A stretch of DNA of 64,000 nucleotides from Pseudomonadales bacterium (lineage in GTDB: Bacteria; Pseudomonadota; Gammaproteobacteria; Pseudomonadales; UBA5862): NCBI GenBank assembly GCA_024234215.1, contig JACKOQ010000001.1:620001-684000 (forward strand), in the 5' to 3' direction. The position numbers and the translations under genes were made by a program. This document shows positions 8,010-17,053 of this stretch, piece after piece (the first letter of the stretch is position 1; each line of letters starts with the position of its first letter). The notes beneath the pieces were generated by a model. The model was not told where the DNA came from, did not search any database, and was given only the letters and a program-made list of their open reading frames with translations.

Positions 8010-8645
8010 TCAGAGCAGTTCCAGCAGCTGGTCGAGCATCCTCTTGACCAGCAGGATCGATTCACCCGGCATCAGCAGGAACAGAGTGCAACCGAATGAG
8101 CGGTCTTCAAGGGTGTAGGAGATTTCAACCAGCAATGCGTGATCCCACTCTGGTTTTTCGTGCTCCAGCATTGCGTGGACGGAGATGCGCTGACCCAGAA
8201 TGGCTGGCGTGGAGAAACCCATCTCGGTGTCGAACTGTTCGGCGATGCCATTCAGGCAGGCACCGCTGAGAATGTTGGCGACATCGAGCAGCAGCTCTTT
8301 CTCGGTCTCCATGCTCAAAGTGCTGTCGTAAGCCAGCAGATCGGCCAGCTCCCTGAAGGAGCTGTCGGTAAAGAGCACGATGGCTTCGCCGCGCATGCCA
8401 CGGCTGCCGCTCAACTGGTAAAAGCCTTGGCTGACGCCGGAGACCCTGACCCGATCGCCCCCGGTCATGGTTGTCAACTGGTGGATGAGCTGGTCCCGAT
8501 GCAGCAGTTGGATGCGCGGCACCGAGAGCTGGATGAAGACCTCCAGAAAGCGGGCCAGCGAGTCGCCGGCCTGTCCCATGGCGACGTTGACCACCTCCTG
8601 CAGGCAGTCCCGTTGATCTTCCGACAGCGCCAGCGTCCTGTTCAT
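8010..8645 (-). CDS. CheC-like phosphatase domain protein
   Basis: The 211-residue product shows two CheC-type helices: LQEVVNVAMGQAGDSLARFL (residues ~15-34) with the ExxN active-site pair at E17/N20, and LLLDVANILSGACLNGIAEQF, where the equivalent pair is Asp/Asn. CheC, CheX and FliY dephosphorylate CheY-type receivers with such ExxN motifs. Here the substrate is probably the receiver encoded just upstream, whose stop overlaps this start by ATGA. The first site looks intact; the second has a conservative E-to-D change. No flagellar or chemotaxis genes are in the window, so the circuit may feed c-di-GMP signalling rather than motility. Confidence 0.85.
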   Translation of the reverse strand: MNRTLALSEDQRDCLQEVVNVAMGQAGDSLARFLEVFIQLSVPRIQLLHRDQLIHQLTTMTGGDRVRVSGVSQGFYQLSGSRGMRGEAIVLFTDSSFRELADLLAYDSTLSMETEKELLLDVANILSGACLNGIAEQFDTEMGFSTPAILGQRISVHAMLEHEKPEWDHALLVEISYTLEDRSFGCTLFLLMPGESILLVKRMLDQLLELL

Positions 8646-9007
8646 ATCAGGCCACACTTCCGCAGCGCATCGTGCAATCTGTGGTGGTCCACCGGTTTTT
8701 TGATGAAATCGAGCGCGCCGAACTTCATCACCCGATCGCGGGCCTCGGGCTGAATGTCGGCCGAAATCACGATGATGGCGGCTTTGAGTCCTTCTGATCT
8801 GACCCTTTCCAGCACGCCATAGCCATCGATTTCGGGCATCGTCAGATCCAGCAACACCACTTCGCCTCTGCCTTGGCGAATGGCATCGAGCGCTTCGACC
8901 CCATTGGTGGCCAGGGTGACGTCGACATCCCACTCGGCAGGCAGCGCCTTGACCACCTGCTTGCGGGCCATCGCCGAGTCATCGCAAATCAGTAAGGGTA
9001 CGGACAT
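8642..9007 (-). CDS. CheY-like single-domain response regulator
   Basis: A 121-residue stand-alone receiver domain. The acidic pair D9/D10, the phosphoacceptor D54 (EVVLLDLTMPEIDGYG), the conserved Ser/Thr position in IIVISADIQ and the lysine of FIKKPV are all present, so phosphorylation is expected. It has no output domain. It is the first gene of a tight operon: its TGA overlaps the ATG of the CheC-like gene, which abuts a diguanylate cyclase. The histidine kinase is not adjacent. ATG at 9007 was chosen because the receiver fold begins right after it. Confidence 0.92.
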   Translation of the reverse strand: MSVPLLICDDSAMARKQVVKALPAEWDVDVTLATNGVEALDAIRQGRGEVVLLDLTMPEIDGYGVLERVRSEGLKAAIIVISADIQPEARDRVMKFGALDFIKKPVDHHRLHDALRKCGLI

Positions 9008-9240
9008 GTTGTTCTCGGAGCACACGCCTGAGTGAACATAGGTTGATCGGAAGTATAGTTCCGATTTTTCAGACCACATGAAAAGCAAGAGTTTTGCCGC
9101 ACCGACTGTGCGCGGTGTGTCGTTGCCCTGCCGGGAGACTTTGGCAGGGTGACGAGAAAAAAGAAGGGCTGAGAGGCCGCTGGGAGCCTGATGGCGAGGC
9201 TCGGGCTGGAGGGAATGGCAAAACGTGCGTCTGGGCGCCA

Positions 9241-9273
9241 CGCTCAGGGCAGAAGAGCGTTCTGCCCTGAGCG
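9241..9273 (-). terminator. Hairpin downstream of rne
   Basis: A perfect 14-bp inverted repeat (9241-9254 with 9260-9273) with a 5-nt loop lies 10 bp after the rne stop codon. On the minus strand a T-rich stretch (CGTTTTG) follows only after about 16 nt, so it may be a terminator without a classical U-tract or an mRNA 3'-end stabiliser. Confidence 0.6.
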
Positions 9274-9282
9274 TCCGGCCAA

Positions 9283-11946
9283 CTATTGCGACTCTGGTGC
9301 CGCAGGGTGCTCTTCGTCGGGTGATGCGCTGGATGGAGGAGTGGTGCGTCGTGCGCGCGGGTCATTGGGCGCGCGCGCGATCTTCTCGACCGTGGGAGTG
9401 ACCGTTGCCATCGGCTCCTGGACCATCTCCTGCTCCTGCGCTGTTGGTCGCTGGCTCGGCCTGCTCTCCACCGCCTCCAGCGCGACCTTGCGCGGTGCGA
9501 TGCGCGGGTCATTGGGCACCCTGAACCCGCCGCGCTCGAAGGCACCGGCCCGGCTGATGATCGATTCGGAGCGGTCGTCGGCTTCGGTCGATCTGGGAGC
9601 AGGCGATTCGGCGGGCACTTCAGCTCTGGGCGCTGTCGGCATGGGTGCAGACGTCGGCGTCTCGGTGGATGGTGCAGCCGAAGGGGCTTCGACCTCGGCG
9701 GGCACTGATACCGCAGGCTCCATGGTCAGCATCACCGGAGCGGGGGCAGACTCCCGTGAGGCAGGTTCGATTCTGACCTCGGCAGCAGCGTCGCGCTCGA
9801 TCGGCGCCGTCATGGCAGGTTCCGGTTGCTGCTGCGGGTATTGCTCGACTGCGGAGTCAGTCGAGGCAGCGGTTGGCATGGCGACCTCATTGCCGAGTGC
9901 CGCCGTGTCGGCCCGGCGCTGGTTGTTGCTGCTGCGGCCACGGCGGTTGCTGGGGCGGCGGTTGGGTGATTCGGTCTGCTCCTGGTTGCTGCGCGGTTCC
10001 GCTGCGGCCGGCGGGCTGCTCTCTTTCTGCGCGGCGGGCTCCCTGGGCGGGCGTTCCGGACGGCGCGACTGCTGTTGTTGCCCACGGCCGTCACCGCGGC
10101 CGCCTCTGCCACCGTCGCTGCGCTGCTCCCTGCCGGATGGACGATGGTCGCGCTGACGGTTTTCTCTGCCGGTTTCGGTTTCGGTTGCGGCCGGAGTCGG
10201 GCGTCCGGCCGGTTTCAGGTTTGGAGCCGATGCTGCTGCGGTCGCGGCCGATTGCGTAGTGCGGCTGTTGCTCTCGGGTTGGGCCGCTTCGGTTGCGGGC
10301 TCGAACAGTTCAGAGAGGGCGCTGGTGAGCCGCTTCAGCAGGCCGCGCGGTCTGGCGGCGGGCGCCGCGGTTGCGGTTGCAGCGGCCGGTGCCGAGGGTG
10401 CCGCTGCAATGGGGCCCACGGCCGCCTGCTTGCGTGGCCGGCTCTGCTGGCTGCTCTCCTCTTCGAGCTCTTCGAGCAGGATCTCGGTCGATTCGTAGTC
10501 GGGAGCTTCGATCGATTCACCCTGCCGCAGCCGTTCGAGGCGGAACAGCGGGGTCTCCAGGTTGGGGTTGGGGATGATGCGCAGGCGGATTTTGCTGCGC
10601 TGCTCGATCTCCAGCAGGTTGTTGCGCTTCTCGTTGAGCAGGTAGGCGGCGACCGGCACCGGCACGATGGCGCGAATTTCGGCGCTGCCGCCCTTGGTGG
10701 TCTCCTCCTCGAGGATGCGCATGATCGACAGCGACAGCGACTTCATGCCGCGGATCGTGCCCTGCCCGTTGCAGCGCGGGCAGGAGATGTGGCTGGCCTC
10801 CTCGATCGACGGGCGCAGCCGCTGGCGGGACATCTCCAGCAGTCCGAAACGGGAGATGCGCCCCACTTGGACGCGCGCGCGGTCCATCTCCAGTGCCTGG
10901 CGCATCCGGTTCTCGACCTCTTTCTGGTTGCGCGCCGCGCTCATGTCGATGAAGTCGATGACGATCAGACCGCCGATGTCCCGCAGCCGCAACTGGCGGG
11001 CGATCTCGTCGGCGGCTTCCAGATTGGTTTGCAGTGCGGTCTCTTCGATGTCCGCGCCACGGGTGGCACGCGCCGAGTTGATGTCGATCGAGACCAGCGC
11101 CTCGGTCGGGTCGATCACCACCATGCCGCCGGAGGGCAGCTTCACTTCACGCTGATAGACCACCTCGATCTGGCTTTCGATCTGATAGCGGGTGAACAGC
11201 GGAATGGCATCGCGATAGAGCTTGATGTTCGGCTCGTACTGCGGCATCACCTGGCGGATGAAGGCGCAGGCTTCCTGATAGGCCTCCTCCGAGTCGATCA
11301 GCACTTCGCCGATGTCGGGGCGCAGGTAGTCGCGCACCGCACGCACGACCACATTGCTCTCCTGATAGATCAGAAACGGCGCTGGCCGCTCCGCGCCTGC
11401 CTGGGTGATCGCTTGCCACAACTGCACCAGGTAGTCGAGGTCGGCCTGCAACTCATCCAGGCTGCGGCCGATGCCGGCGGTGCGCACGATGACGCCCATG
11501 CCTTCGGCCAGATTGAGCTGGCTCATGATCTCGCGCAGTTCGGCGCGCTCTTCACCCTCGATGCGGCGGGAGATGCCGCCGCCGCGCGGGTTGTTCGGCA
11601 TCAGCACCAGATAGCGGCCGGCCAGGCTGACGAAGGTGCTGAGTGCGGCGCCCTTGGTGCCCCGCTCCTCCTTCTCGACCTGAACGATGACCTGGTGGCC
11701 CTCTTTCAGGCCGGGGTAGTCGCGCGAGATCTCCTTCAGCGGCAAAAAGCCGTGCCGCTCGGCGCCGAAATCGACAAAGGCTGCCTCGAGGCTGGGCTCG
11801 ATCCGGGTGATTCTGCCCTTGTAGATGTTGGCCTTGGTCTGCTCCCGCGTGCGGTGCTCGATGTCCAGGTCGTAGAGTTTCTGCCCATCAACGAGGGCGA
11901 CGCGCAGCTCCTCGGGGTGGGCCGCATTGATCAGAATTCTTTTCAT
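9283..11946 (-). CDS. rne: Ribonuclease E
   Basis: RNase E is the main endoribonuclease for mRNA decay and rRNA/tRNA processing and the scaffold of the RNA degradosome. The 887-residue protein has the MKRILINA start, S1 RNA-binding domain (about 37-120), 5'-sensor region, DNase-I-like catalytic domain with IVIDFIDM (metal-binding Asp) and the zinc-link CPRCNGQG near residue 400. From about residue 500 to the end the sequence is low-complexity, rich in Ala, Pro, Arg, Glu and Gln, as expected for the disordered scaffold half. Two short NDPR motifs (GFRVPNDPR and ARAPNDPR) near the C-terminus resemble linear motifs I recall from Pseudomonas RNase E. It is divergent from rluC with a long leader, as in E. 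coli. Confidence 0.96.
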   Translation of the reverse strand: MKRILINAAHPEELRVALVDGQKLYDLDIEHRTREQTKANIYKGRITRIEPSLEAAFVDFGAERHGFLPLKEISRDYPGLKEGHQVIVQVEKEERGTKGAALSTFVSLAGRYLVLMPNNPRGGGISRRIEGEERAELREIMSQLNLAEGMGVIVRTAGIGRSLDELQADLDYLVQLWQAITQAGAERPAPFLIYQESNVVVRAVRDYLRPDIGEVLIDSEEAYQEACAFIRQVMPQYEPNIKLYRDAIPLFTRYQIESQIEVVYQREVKLPSGGMVVIDPTEALVSIDINSARATRGADIEETALQTNLEAADEIARQLRLRDIGGLIVIDFIDMSAARNQKEVENRMRQALEMDRARVQVGRISRFGLLEMSRQRLRPSIEEASHISCPRCNGQGTIRGMKSLSLSIMRILEEETTKGGSAEIRAIVPVPVAAYLLNEKRNNLLEIEQRSKIRLRIIPNPNLETPLFRLERLRQGESIEAPDYESTEILLEELEEESSQQSRPRKQAAVGPIAAAPSAPAAATATAAPAARPRGLLKRLTSALSELFEPATEAAQPESNSRTTQSAATAAASAPNLKPAGRPTPAATETETGRENRQRDHRPSGREQRSDGGRGGRGDGRGQQQQSRRPERPPREPAAQKESSPPAAAEPRSNQEQTESPNRRPSNRRGRSSNNQRRADTAALGNEVAMPTAASTDSAVEQYPQQQPEPAMTAPIERDAAAEVRIEPASRESAPAPVMLTMEPAVSVPAEVEAPSAAPSTETPTSAPMPTAPRAEVPAESPAPRSTEADDRSESIISRAGAFERGGFRVPNDPRIAPRKVALEAVESRPSQRPTAQEQEMVQEPMATVTPTVEKIARAPNDPRARRTTPPSSASPDEEHPAAPESQ

Positions 11947-12456
11947 GGTGACTTTCGCTTGTTCGGTGAATTTGTGCAGTCAAAAACTGCGGGAAGGGTT
12001 GGCTGCCGACCAGCGACCTCGTTGCGGCGAATCCATGGCGGATCGACAGCGTCCACGTGGGTCGCTGCAAGGGCGATGCAGGCCAGGGTTCAAAGTGTCG
12101 GGCAATGAGCGCGCAAAACAGCACGGCGCAGTGGCGCAGCGGTTGCGCGAGCATGAAGAAGAGGCGGTGGACCATCGACAGGTTCTGAATCTCTTCGTGG
12201 CTCGACGACGAATTGGCGGTGGGCAGCTTGATGTACATCATGCCGGGTTGGCGCAATGGAATCAGGTTGGCCGACAGGAGATGGTCTGGTTGCGGATTGC
12301 ACGCCAGGGCATGCGGAGCAAAAAGCGCGACGGGAGGTGGACAACTGGCCCGCTCGCCCGACGCTGGCCCACGGTTGGACCGAGGGTGCTGTTGCGTCCG
12401 CCCGGTGGCGCATTGAACGGCCACCGGCTGCCCGCTGCGACCGCGCCTTTGACAAC
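11947..12456. other. Long rne leader / rne-rluC divergent intergenic region
   Basis: About 510 bp without a convincing gene separate rne from rluC. In E. coli the corresponding rne 5' untranslated region is about 360 nt and mediates autoregulation by RNase E. A long leader in the same position is therefore likely functional here, but I could not fold it reliably by eye. Open frames crossing this stretch have no recognisable protein sequence. Confidence 0.5.
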
Positions 12457-13521
12457 ATGCGACCCATCGGGTTTGCTAATATAGCACCAGTCATCAAATT
12501 TCTTCAAACAGGGCACGCTGTCATCGCCACGCACACCCCCCAGGAGTCAGGCGCGTCCGCGCGACGCCCGCCGGCCGTGGAGATCAGAACGATCCAGGCC
12601 GAAGAGGCCGGACAGCGGGTCGACAACTTTCTGCTGCGCGCACTGCCCGGCGTGCCGAAGAGCAAGATCTACAACATCGTGCGGCGGGGTGAGGTCAGGG
12701 TCAATCAGGGCCGGGTCAAGCCGAGCTACCGGCTGCAGGATGGCGACGCCCTGCGCATTCCGCCCGTGCGGGTGGGCGTGCGGGACGAGGTGCCGGCGGC
12801 GCCGCGCCAGTTGCAGGCGCTGGCGCAAATGGTACTGCATGAGGATGACGAACTGCTGGTGCTCAACAAGCCGGCCGGGTTGGCTGTGCATGGTGGCAGC
12901 GGGGTCTCGCTCGGACTGATCGAGCTGCTGCGGCAGCAGCGACCCGAAGCCCGGTTTCTGGAGCTGGTGCACCGCCTCGACCGTGACACCTCCGGCTGCG
13001 TGATGGTGGCGAAGCGGCGACGGGCGCTGCTCGAGTTGCAGCAGGCGCTGCAAAGCGGCCAGGTCGACAAGCGTTATCAGCTGCTGGTGGCGGGCGCGTG
13101 GCCGGCGGCCGTGCGCCGGGTGGATGCCCCGCTGCGCAAGAACATCCTCAGCTCCGGCGAGCGGCTGGTGCGGGTCGACAGCGAAGGCAAGCCGGCCTGC
13201 ACCGAATTCCGCGTGCTCGAGCGTTTTGCGCAGGCGACCCTGCTCGAGGCGCGCCCCATCACCGGGCGCACCCATCAGATTCGGGTGCATGCGCGCCAGC
13301 AGGGCCATCCGATTGCCGGCGACCCCAAATATGGCGATGCGCAGTTCGATGCCGCACTGCGCGGTCAGGGCCTGCAGCGGCTGTTCCTGCATGCCTGGCG
13401 GCTCGAACTGAAGCTGCCGAGCCGCAACGCGCCGCTCAGGCTGGAGGCCCCGCTCGAGGCGAGCCTGGCGGCGGTTCTGGCGCGACTGGCCAAGGCCGGA
13501 ACCGATGCGTCGCCGGGCTGA
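12457..13521 (+). CDS. rluC: Ribosomal large subunit pseudouridine synthase RluC
   Basis: RluC makes pseudouridines 955, 2504 and 2580 in 23S rRNA (E. coli numbering). The protein has an N-terminal S4 RNA-binding domain (RVDNFLLRALPGVPKSKIYNIVRRGEVRVNQGRVKP), the catalytic-Asp motif ELVHRLDRDTSG, and KNILSSGERLVRV and TGRTHQIRVH. The N-terminus is uncertain: the ATG at 12457 gives 354 aa, about 35 more than E. coli RluC, and lies upstream of an extended -10-like TGCTAATAT at 12474-12482. If that is the promoter, translation must start later; the first alternative is GTG 12577 (314 aa), which aligns with the usual N-terminus. Position divergent from rne supports the assignment. Confidence 0.93.
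   Translation: MRPIGFANIAPVIKFLQTGHAVIATHTPQESGASARRPPAVEIRTIQAEEAGQRVDNFLLRALPGVPKSKIYNIVRRGEVRVNQGRVKPSYRLQDGDALRIPPVRVGVRDEVPAAPRQLQALAQMVLHEDDELLVLNKPAGLAVHGGSGVSLGLIELLRQQRPEARFLELVHRLDRDTSGCVMVAKRRRALLELQQALQSGQVDKRYQLLVAGAWPAAVRRVDAPLRKNILSSGERLVRVDSEGKPACTEFRVLERFAQATLLEARPITGRTHQIRVHARQQGHPIAGDPKYGDAQFDAALRGQGLQRLFLHAWRLELKLPSRNAPLRLEAPLEASLAAVLARLAKAGTDASPG
12474..12482 (+). promoter_or_regulatory. Possible extended -10 promoter of rluC
   Basis: TGCTAATAT matches the extended -10 pattern TGn plus a TATAAT-like hexamer (TAATAT). A TTGACA at 12449-12454 lies upstream but with a 22-bp spacer, too long for a standard -35, so the site would rely on its extended -10. If used, it excludes the ATG at 12457 as the rluC start. 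Confidence 0.35.
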
Positions 13522-13574
13522 TCCTGCACACGGCAGAGACTCGACACCTCAATGAACCGAAAAGGTGACTTTTT

Positions 13575-14576
13575 ATGAGTGACGACCAATGGCGAGAGGA
13601 TGAACCTTCCGCACCGCGCCGTCCGCCGGCCGAGAGTTCGAAGGAGTGGCGTCTGATCGAAAAGGCGCTGCTGGCGGGCATTGGCGAGCAGCGGCGTGCG
13701 CGGCGCTGGGGCATCTTCTTCAAGTTCCTGACCTTCGGCTACCTCTTTGTGCTGCTGGGGCTTTTCTCCCGCAGCACCCACCTCGACGAGAAGGTGGGCG
13801 TTGCCGGGCGTCACACCGCGCTGATCGACGTGCAGGGGGTGATTGCCGAAGGCGAGGAGGCGCAGGCCGACAGCATCGTGACCGCACTGCGCAGCGCCTT
13901 TGATGAGAAGCATGTGGCCGGCATCGTGCTGCGCATCAACAGCCCTGGTGGCAGTCCGGTGCAGGCGGGCTATGTCTACGACGAGATCAAACGGCTGCGC
14001 GCGCTCCATCCGCAGGTGAAGGTCTATGCGGTGATTGCCGACATCGGCGCTTCCGGCGCCTACTACATCGCGGCGGCAGCCGATCAGATCTACGCCGACA
14101 AGGCGAGTCTGGTCGGCTCGATCGGTGTCGTCTCCTCCAGCTTCGGTTTTGTCGATGCGCTGAAGAAGCTCGGCGTCGAACGGCGGCTGTTCACCTCGGG
14201 CGAGCACAAGGGCTTTCTCGACCCCTTCTCGCCGCTCAATCCGCAGGAGCAGGCCTACTGGCAACAGGTGCTCGACGTGACTCACCGCCAGTTCATCGAG
14301 CAGGTGAAGGCCGGTCGCGGCAGCCGGCTCAACAGCGAGAAGTCCGATCTGCTGTTCAGCGGTCTGGTCTGGAGCGGCGAGCAGGCGCGTGAACTGGGAC
14401 TGATCGATGGCCTCGGCAGCCCCGGCTATGTCGCCCGCGAGGTGATCGGCGCGGAGCAGATCGTCAACTACACCGAGAAACCGACACCCTTCGAGAAGCT
14501 GGCGAGAAGGATGGAGAACCGCCTCGATGGCGCCGCGCTGACCAGTGACCTGTTCCGGACGCTGCCGGGCTGGTGA
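13575..14576 (+). CDS. S49-family signal peptide peptidase (SppA type)
   Basis: A 333-residue membrane-anchored serine protease of family S49, which degrades released signal peptides or membrane protein fragments in the periplasm. One transmembrane segment lies at about 46-66. The catalytic serine is S160 in DIGASGAYYIA, and the general-base lysine is predicted at K212 in SGEHKGFLDP. RINSPGGSPVQAG forms the oxyanion/substrate strand. It is the short single-domain form, like bacterial SppA of Bacillus and the pseudomonad protein downstream of rluC, not the long duplicated E. coli SppA. An AAAGGTGA stretch precedes the ATG. Confidence 0.92.
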   Translation: MSDDQWREDEPSAPRRPPAESSKEWRLIEKALLAGIGEQRRARRWGIFFKFLTFGYLFVLLGLFSRSTHLDEKVGVAGRHTALIDVQGVIAEGEEAQADSIVTALRSAFDEKHVAGIVLRINSPGGSPVQAGYVYDEIKRLRALHPQVKVYAVIADIGASGAYYIAAAADQIYADKASLVGSIGVVSSSFGFVDALKKLGVERRLFTSGEHKGFLDPFSPLNPQEQAYWQQVLDVTHRQFIEQVKAGRGSRLNSEKSDLLFSGLVWSGEQARELGLIDGLGSPGYVAREVIGAEQIVNYTEKPTPFEKLARRMENRLDGAALTSDLFRTLPGW

Positions 14577-14639
14577 ACTGCTGATCCGGCGCGGGTTCAG
14601 TTCCTGCCTGCCGCGTTGCGCCGCTGGCGGCCGGGGTGG

Positions 14640-15950
14640 TCAATCGGCCGCGGTCGACTCCGGCGCCTGCCACAGCGCGGCCAGCGTCAGCAGTGCGGCG
14701 CCGCTGAGGTAGAGGCCGACGGTGTGCACGCCATGATGGGTGGCGAGCCAGGTGGCGATGTAGGGCGCCAGCGAGGCGCCGAAGATGCCGGCCAGGTTGA
14801 AGGCGAGCGAGGCGCCGGTGTAGCGCACCAGGGTGGGGAACTGCCCGCTCAGCAGGGTGCCGAGCGGGCCGTAGGTGAGGCCCATCAGCGCCAGGCCGCT
14901 GGCCATGAACAGTGTCATCGCGCCTTCGCCGCCGCCATCGAGCAGCGGCGAGAAGAGCAGCCCGAACAGGGCGATGCCGAGGCTGGCGCCGATCAGCACC
15001 CGCCGGCAGTCGTACCGGTCGGCCAGGCGGGCGGAGATCGGAATGCCGAGGCCAAAGAAGAGCACACCGAACAGCTGGATCAGCAGCATCCGTTCGCGGG
15101 GAAAGTGCAGCTGGCTGGTGCCCCAGCTGAGGGTGAAGACGGTCATCAGGTAAAAAAGCACGAAGGTGCAGAGCGCGGTCAGCGTGCCGCGCAGCAGCAG
15201 GCCGGGGTGGTCGCGCAGGACGGTGACGATCGGCAGCCGTTCGGGTGGCTGCTCATCGATCGCACGCTGGAATGCAGGTGTCTCGTGCAGATTCAGCCGC
15301 ACCCAGAGTCCCACCACCACCAGCAGGCTGCTGGCCAGAAAGGGGATGCGCCAGCCCCAGTCGAAGAACTGTGCATCGCTCAGAAAGTGGGTCAGCAGCA
15401 GAAAGGAGCCGCCGGAGAGGATGAAGCCGATCGGCGCGCCCAGCTGCGGGAACATGCCATACCAGGCACGGCGCTGCGCTGGCGCGTTCTCGGTGGCGAG
15501 CAGAATCGCGCCGCCCCACTCGCCGCCCAGCCCCAGACCCTGGCCGAAGCGGCACAGCGCCAGCAGCAGCGGTGCCAGCAGGCCGATCTGGGCATGGGTG
15601 GGCAGCAGGCCGATGAAGAGGGTGGAGAGCCCCATGGTCAGCAGGGCGGCCACCAGCGTGGCCTTGCGGCCGACGCGGTCGCCATAGTGGCCAAACAGCG
15701 CCGAACCGAGCGGACGGGCAAAGAAGGCGAGCGCGAAGGTGGCGAAGGATTGCAGCATCGCGCTGGTGGCGTCGCTGCCGGGAAAGAACAGCGTGGGAAA
15801 GACCAGCACCGCCGCGGTGGCGTAGATGTAGAAGTCGAAGAATTCGATGGTGGTGCCGACCAGGCTGGCGAACAGCAGCCGTCCGTGGCGGTTGTCGGAC
15901 ACTGCCGTAGCGGTGTGCAGCGCGTTGAGCTGGGGTGAGGTGTTGGCCAC
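14640..15950 (-). CDS. MFS transporter, metabolite:H+ symporter family
   Basis: This 436-residue protein has the 12-helix pattern of the major facilitator superfamily. The family signatures are LVGTTIEFFDFYIYATAAVLVFPTLFF in the first helix and the loop 2-3 motif GHYGDRVGRK, both typical of the metabolite:H+ symporter group (ShiA, ProP, KgtP and citrate carriers); FGQGLGLGGEWGGAILLATE in helix 4 is also characteristic. A dicarboxylate, osmolyte or shikimate-like substrate is possible but cannot be read from sequence. The start is a GTG at 15950, where the family N-terminus begins; the frame stays open upstream into non-homologous sequence. It is 53 bp downstream of holA on the same strand. 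Confidence 0.88.
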   Translation of the reverse strand: MANTSPQLNALHTATAVSDNRHGRLLFASLVGTTIEFFDFYIYATAAVLVFPTLFFPGSDATSAMLQSFATFALAFFARPLGSALFGHYGDRVGRKATLVAALLTMGLSTLFIGLLPTHAQIGLLAPLLLALCRFGQGLGLGGEWGGAILLATENAPAQRRAWYGMFPQLGAPIGFILSGGSFLLLTHFLSDAQFFDWGWRIPFLASSLLVVVGLWVRLNLHETPAFQRAIDEQPPERLPIVTVLRDHPGLLLRGTLTALCTFVLFYLMTVFTLSWGTSQLHFPRERMLLIQLFGVLFFGLGIPISARLADRYDCRRVLIGASLGIALFGLLFSPLLDGGGEGAMTLFMASGLALMGLTYGPLGTLLSGQFPTLVRYTGASLAFNLAGIFGASLAPYIATWLATHHGVHTVGLYLSGAALLTLAALWQAPESTAAD

Positions 15951-16003
15951 GGAGGGGGGTTCCTGGAGCGGTGACGAGGGGGTGGATCGGGGGCGTGTCG
16001 CGC

Positions 16004-17053
16004 TCAGTGGGCGAGCGGGGTGTCGAGCAGCAGGCGGGCATGGTGTGGTGCGCTCAGACCGACCACCAGATCGATGAAGGCGCTGCCGATGTCGATTGAT
16101 TCGGCACCCTTGATGGCGCGGTCGATCAGTGCCGCCTGTTGCAGCAGCCGTTCGATCCAGCGGCGGTCGAGCCGTTGCAGCGCCTGGCGCAGCGGCGGCT
16201 GCCGGCGCTGTGGAATCGATGGGCGGTGCTGGTCGATCGCCTGGGCCGCCGCGGTGCCCTGTGCCATCCGGCCATGCAGCAGCGCCAGCGTGGTCAGTTC
16301 GCGGTGCAGGCTCCACAGCAGCAGCGGCGGCTCGACGCCTTCGGCCAGCAGGCCATCGAGCGTGCGCAGCGCGGCCTGGGTGTCACCCTGCAGGGCGCGT
16401 TCGGCCAGCAGGTGCAGTTCATAGCGGGCGCTGTCGCCGACCTCGTCGAGAATGTCGTCGACGGTCACTGCGCCCCGGCCCGAGTGCAGCAGGCTCAGCT
16501 TGCTGATCTCCTGAATCGCCGCCAGCAGGTTGCCCTCGACCCGTTGTGCCAGCAGTTCGAGCGCATCGGCGGTGACTTCGAGTCCGGCCCGGCTGAGGCG
16601 CTGGCGCAGGAACTGCGGCATCTGCCGCGGTTCGATCGGCCAGATCTGCACCACCACGCCCTGCTGGTCGATGGCCTGATGCCAGCGGCTCCTGGTCGCC
16701 TCGGCGTCGAGGCGTGGCGCGGTGATCAGCAGGGTGTCATCGCTGGAGGGGGCAGCCAGACATTGCTCCAGCACGGCGGCGCCAGCCTGTGGCAGCTTGT
16801 TGGTCAGGCGCAGCTCCAGCAGCCGGCGGCTGGCGAACAGCGACAGGCTCTGCGAGCTGACCAGCAGCCGCGTCCAGTCGAAGCCCGGTTCGGCGAAATG
16901 GACCTCGCGCTCGTCGCAGCCGCGCCGGCGCGCGGCCTGGCGAATCTGGTCGGCGGCTTCGAGCAGCAGCAGCGGTTCATCGCCGCTGACCAGATAGACC
17001 GGCTTCATCTCGCCCTGCAGATGGCCGGCAAGCTGCTCGAAGCGCAGCTTCAT
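16004..17053 (-). CDS. holA: DNA polymerase III subunit delta (HolA)
   Basis: HolA is the wrench of the beta-clamp loader. The 349-residue product has the expected features: LQGEMKPVYLVSGDEPLLLLEAADQIR at the N-terminus (Walker-like nucleotide-fold segment without a functional P-loop), FASRRLLELRL, DTLLIT, RLSRAGLEVTADALELLAQRVEGNLLAAIQEISKLSLL and the C-terminal collar domain. The ATG at 17053 overlaps the lptE stop (ATGA). The upstream neighbours lptE and leuS are the classical gammaproteobacterial partners of holA. Confidence 0.95.
   Translation of the reverse strand: MKLRFEQLAGHLQGEMKPVYLVSGDEPLLLLEAADQIRQAARRRGCDEREVHFAEPGFDWTRLLVSSQSLSLFASRRLLELRLTNKLPQAGAAVLEQCLAAPSSDDTLLITAPRLDAEATRSRWHQAIDQQGVVVQIWPIEPRQMPQFLRQRLSRAGLEVTADALELLAQRVEGNLLAAIQEISKLSLLHSGRGAVTVDDILDEVGDSARYELHLLAERALQGDTQAALRTLDGLLAEGVEPPLLLWSLHRELTTLALLHGRMAQGTAAAQAIDQHRPSIPQRRQPPLRQALQRLDRRWIERLLQQAALIDRAIKGAESIDIGSAFIDLVVGLSAPHHARLLLDTPLAH

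Noticed and set aside
10075..12108. 677-residue open frame on the plus strand
   Set aside because: Antisense to rne, Gln/His/Leu-rich with no family motifs; shadow of the coding strand.
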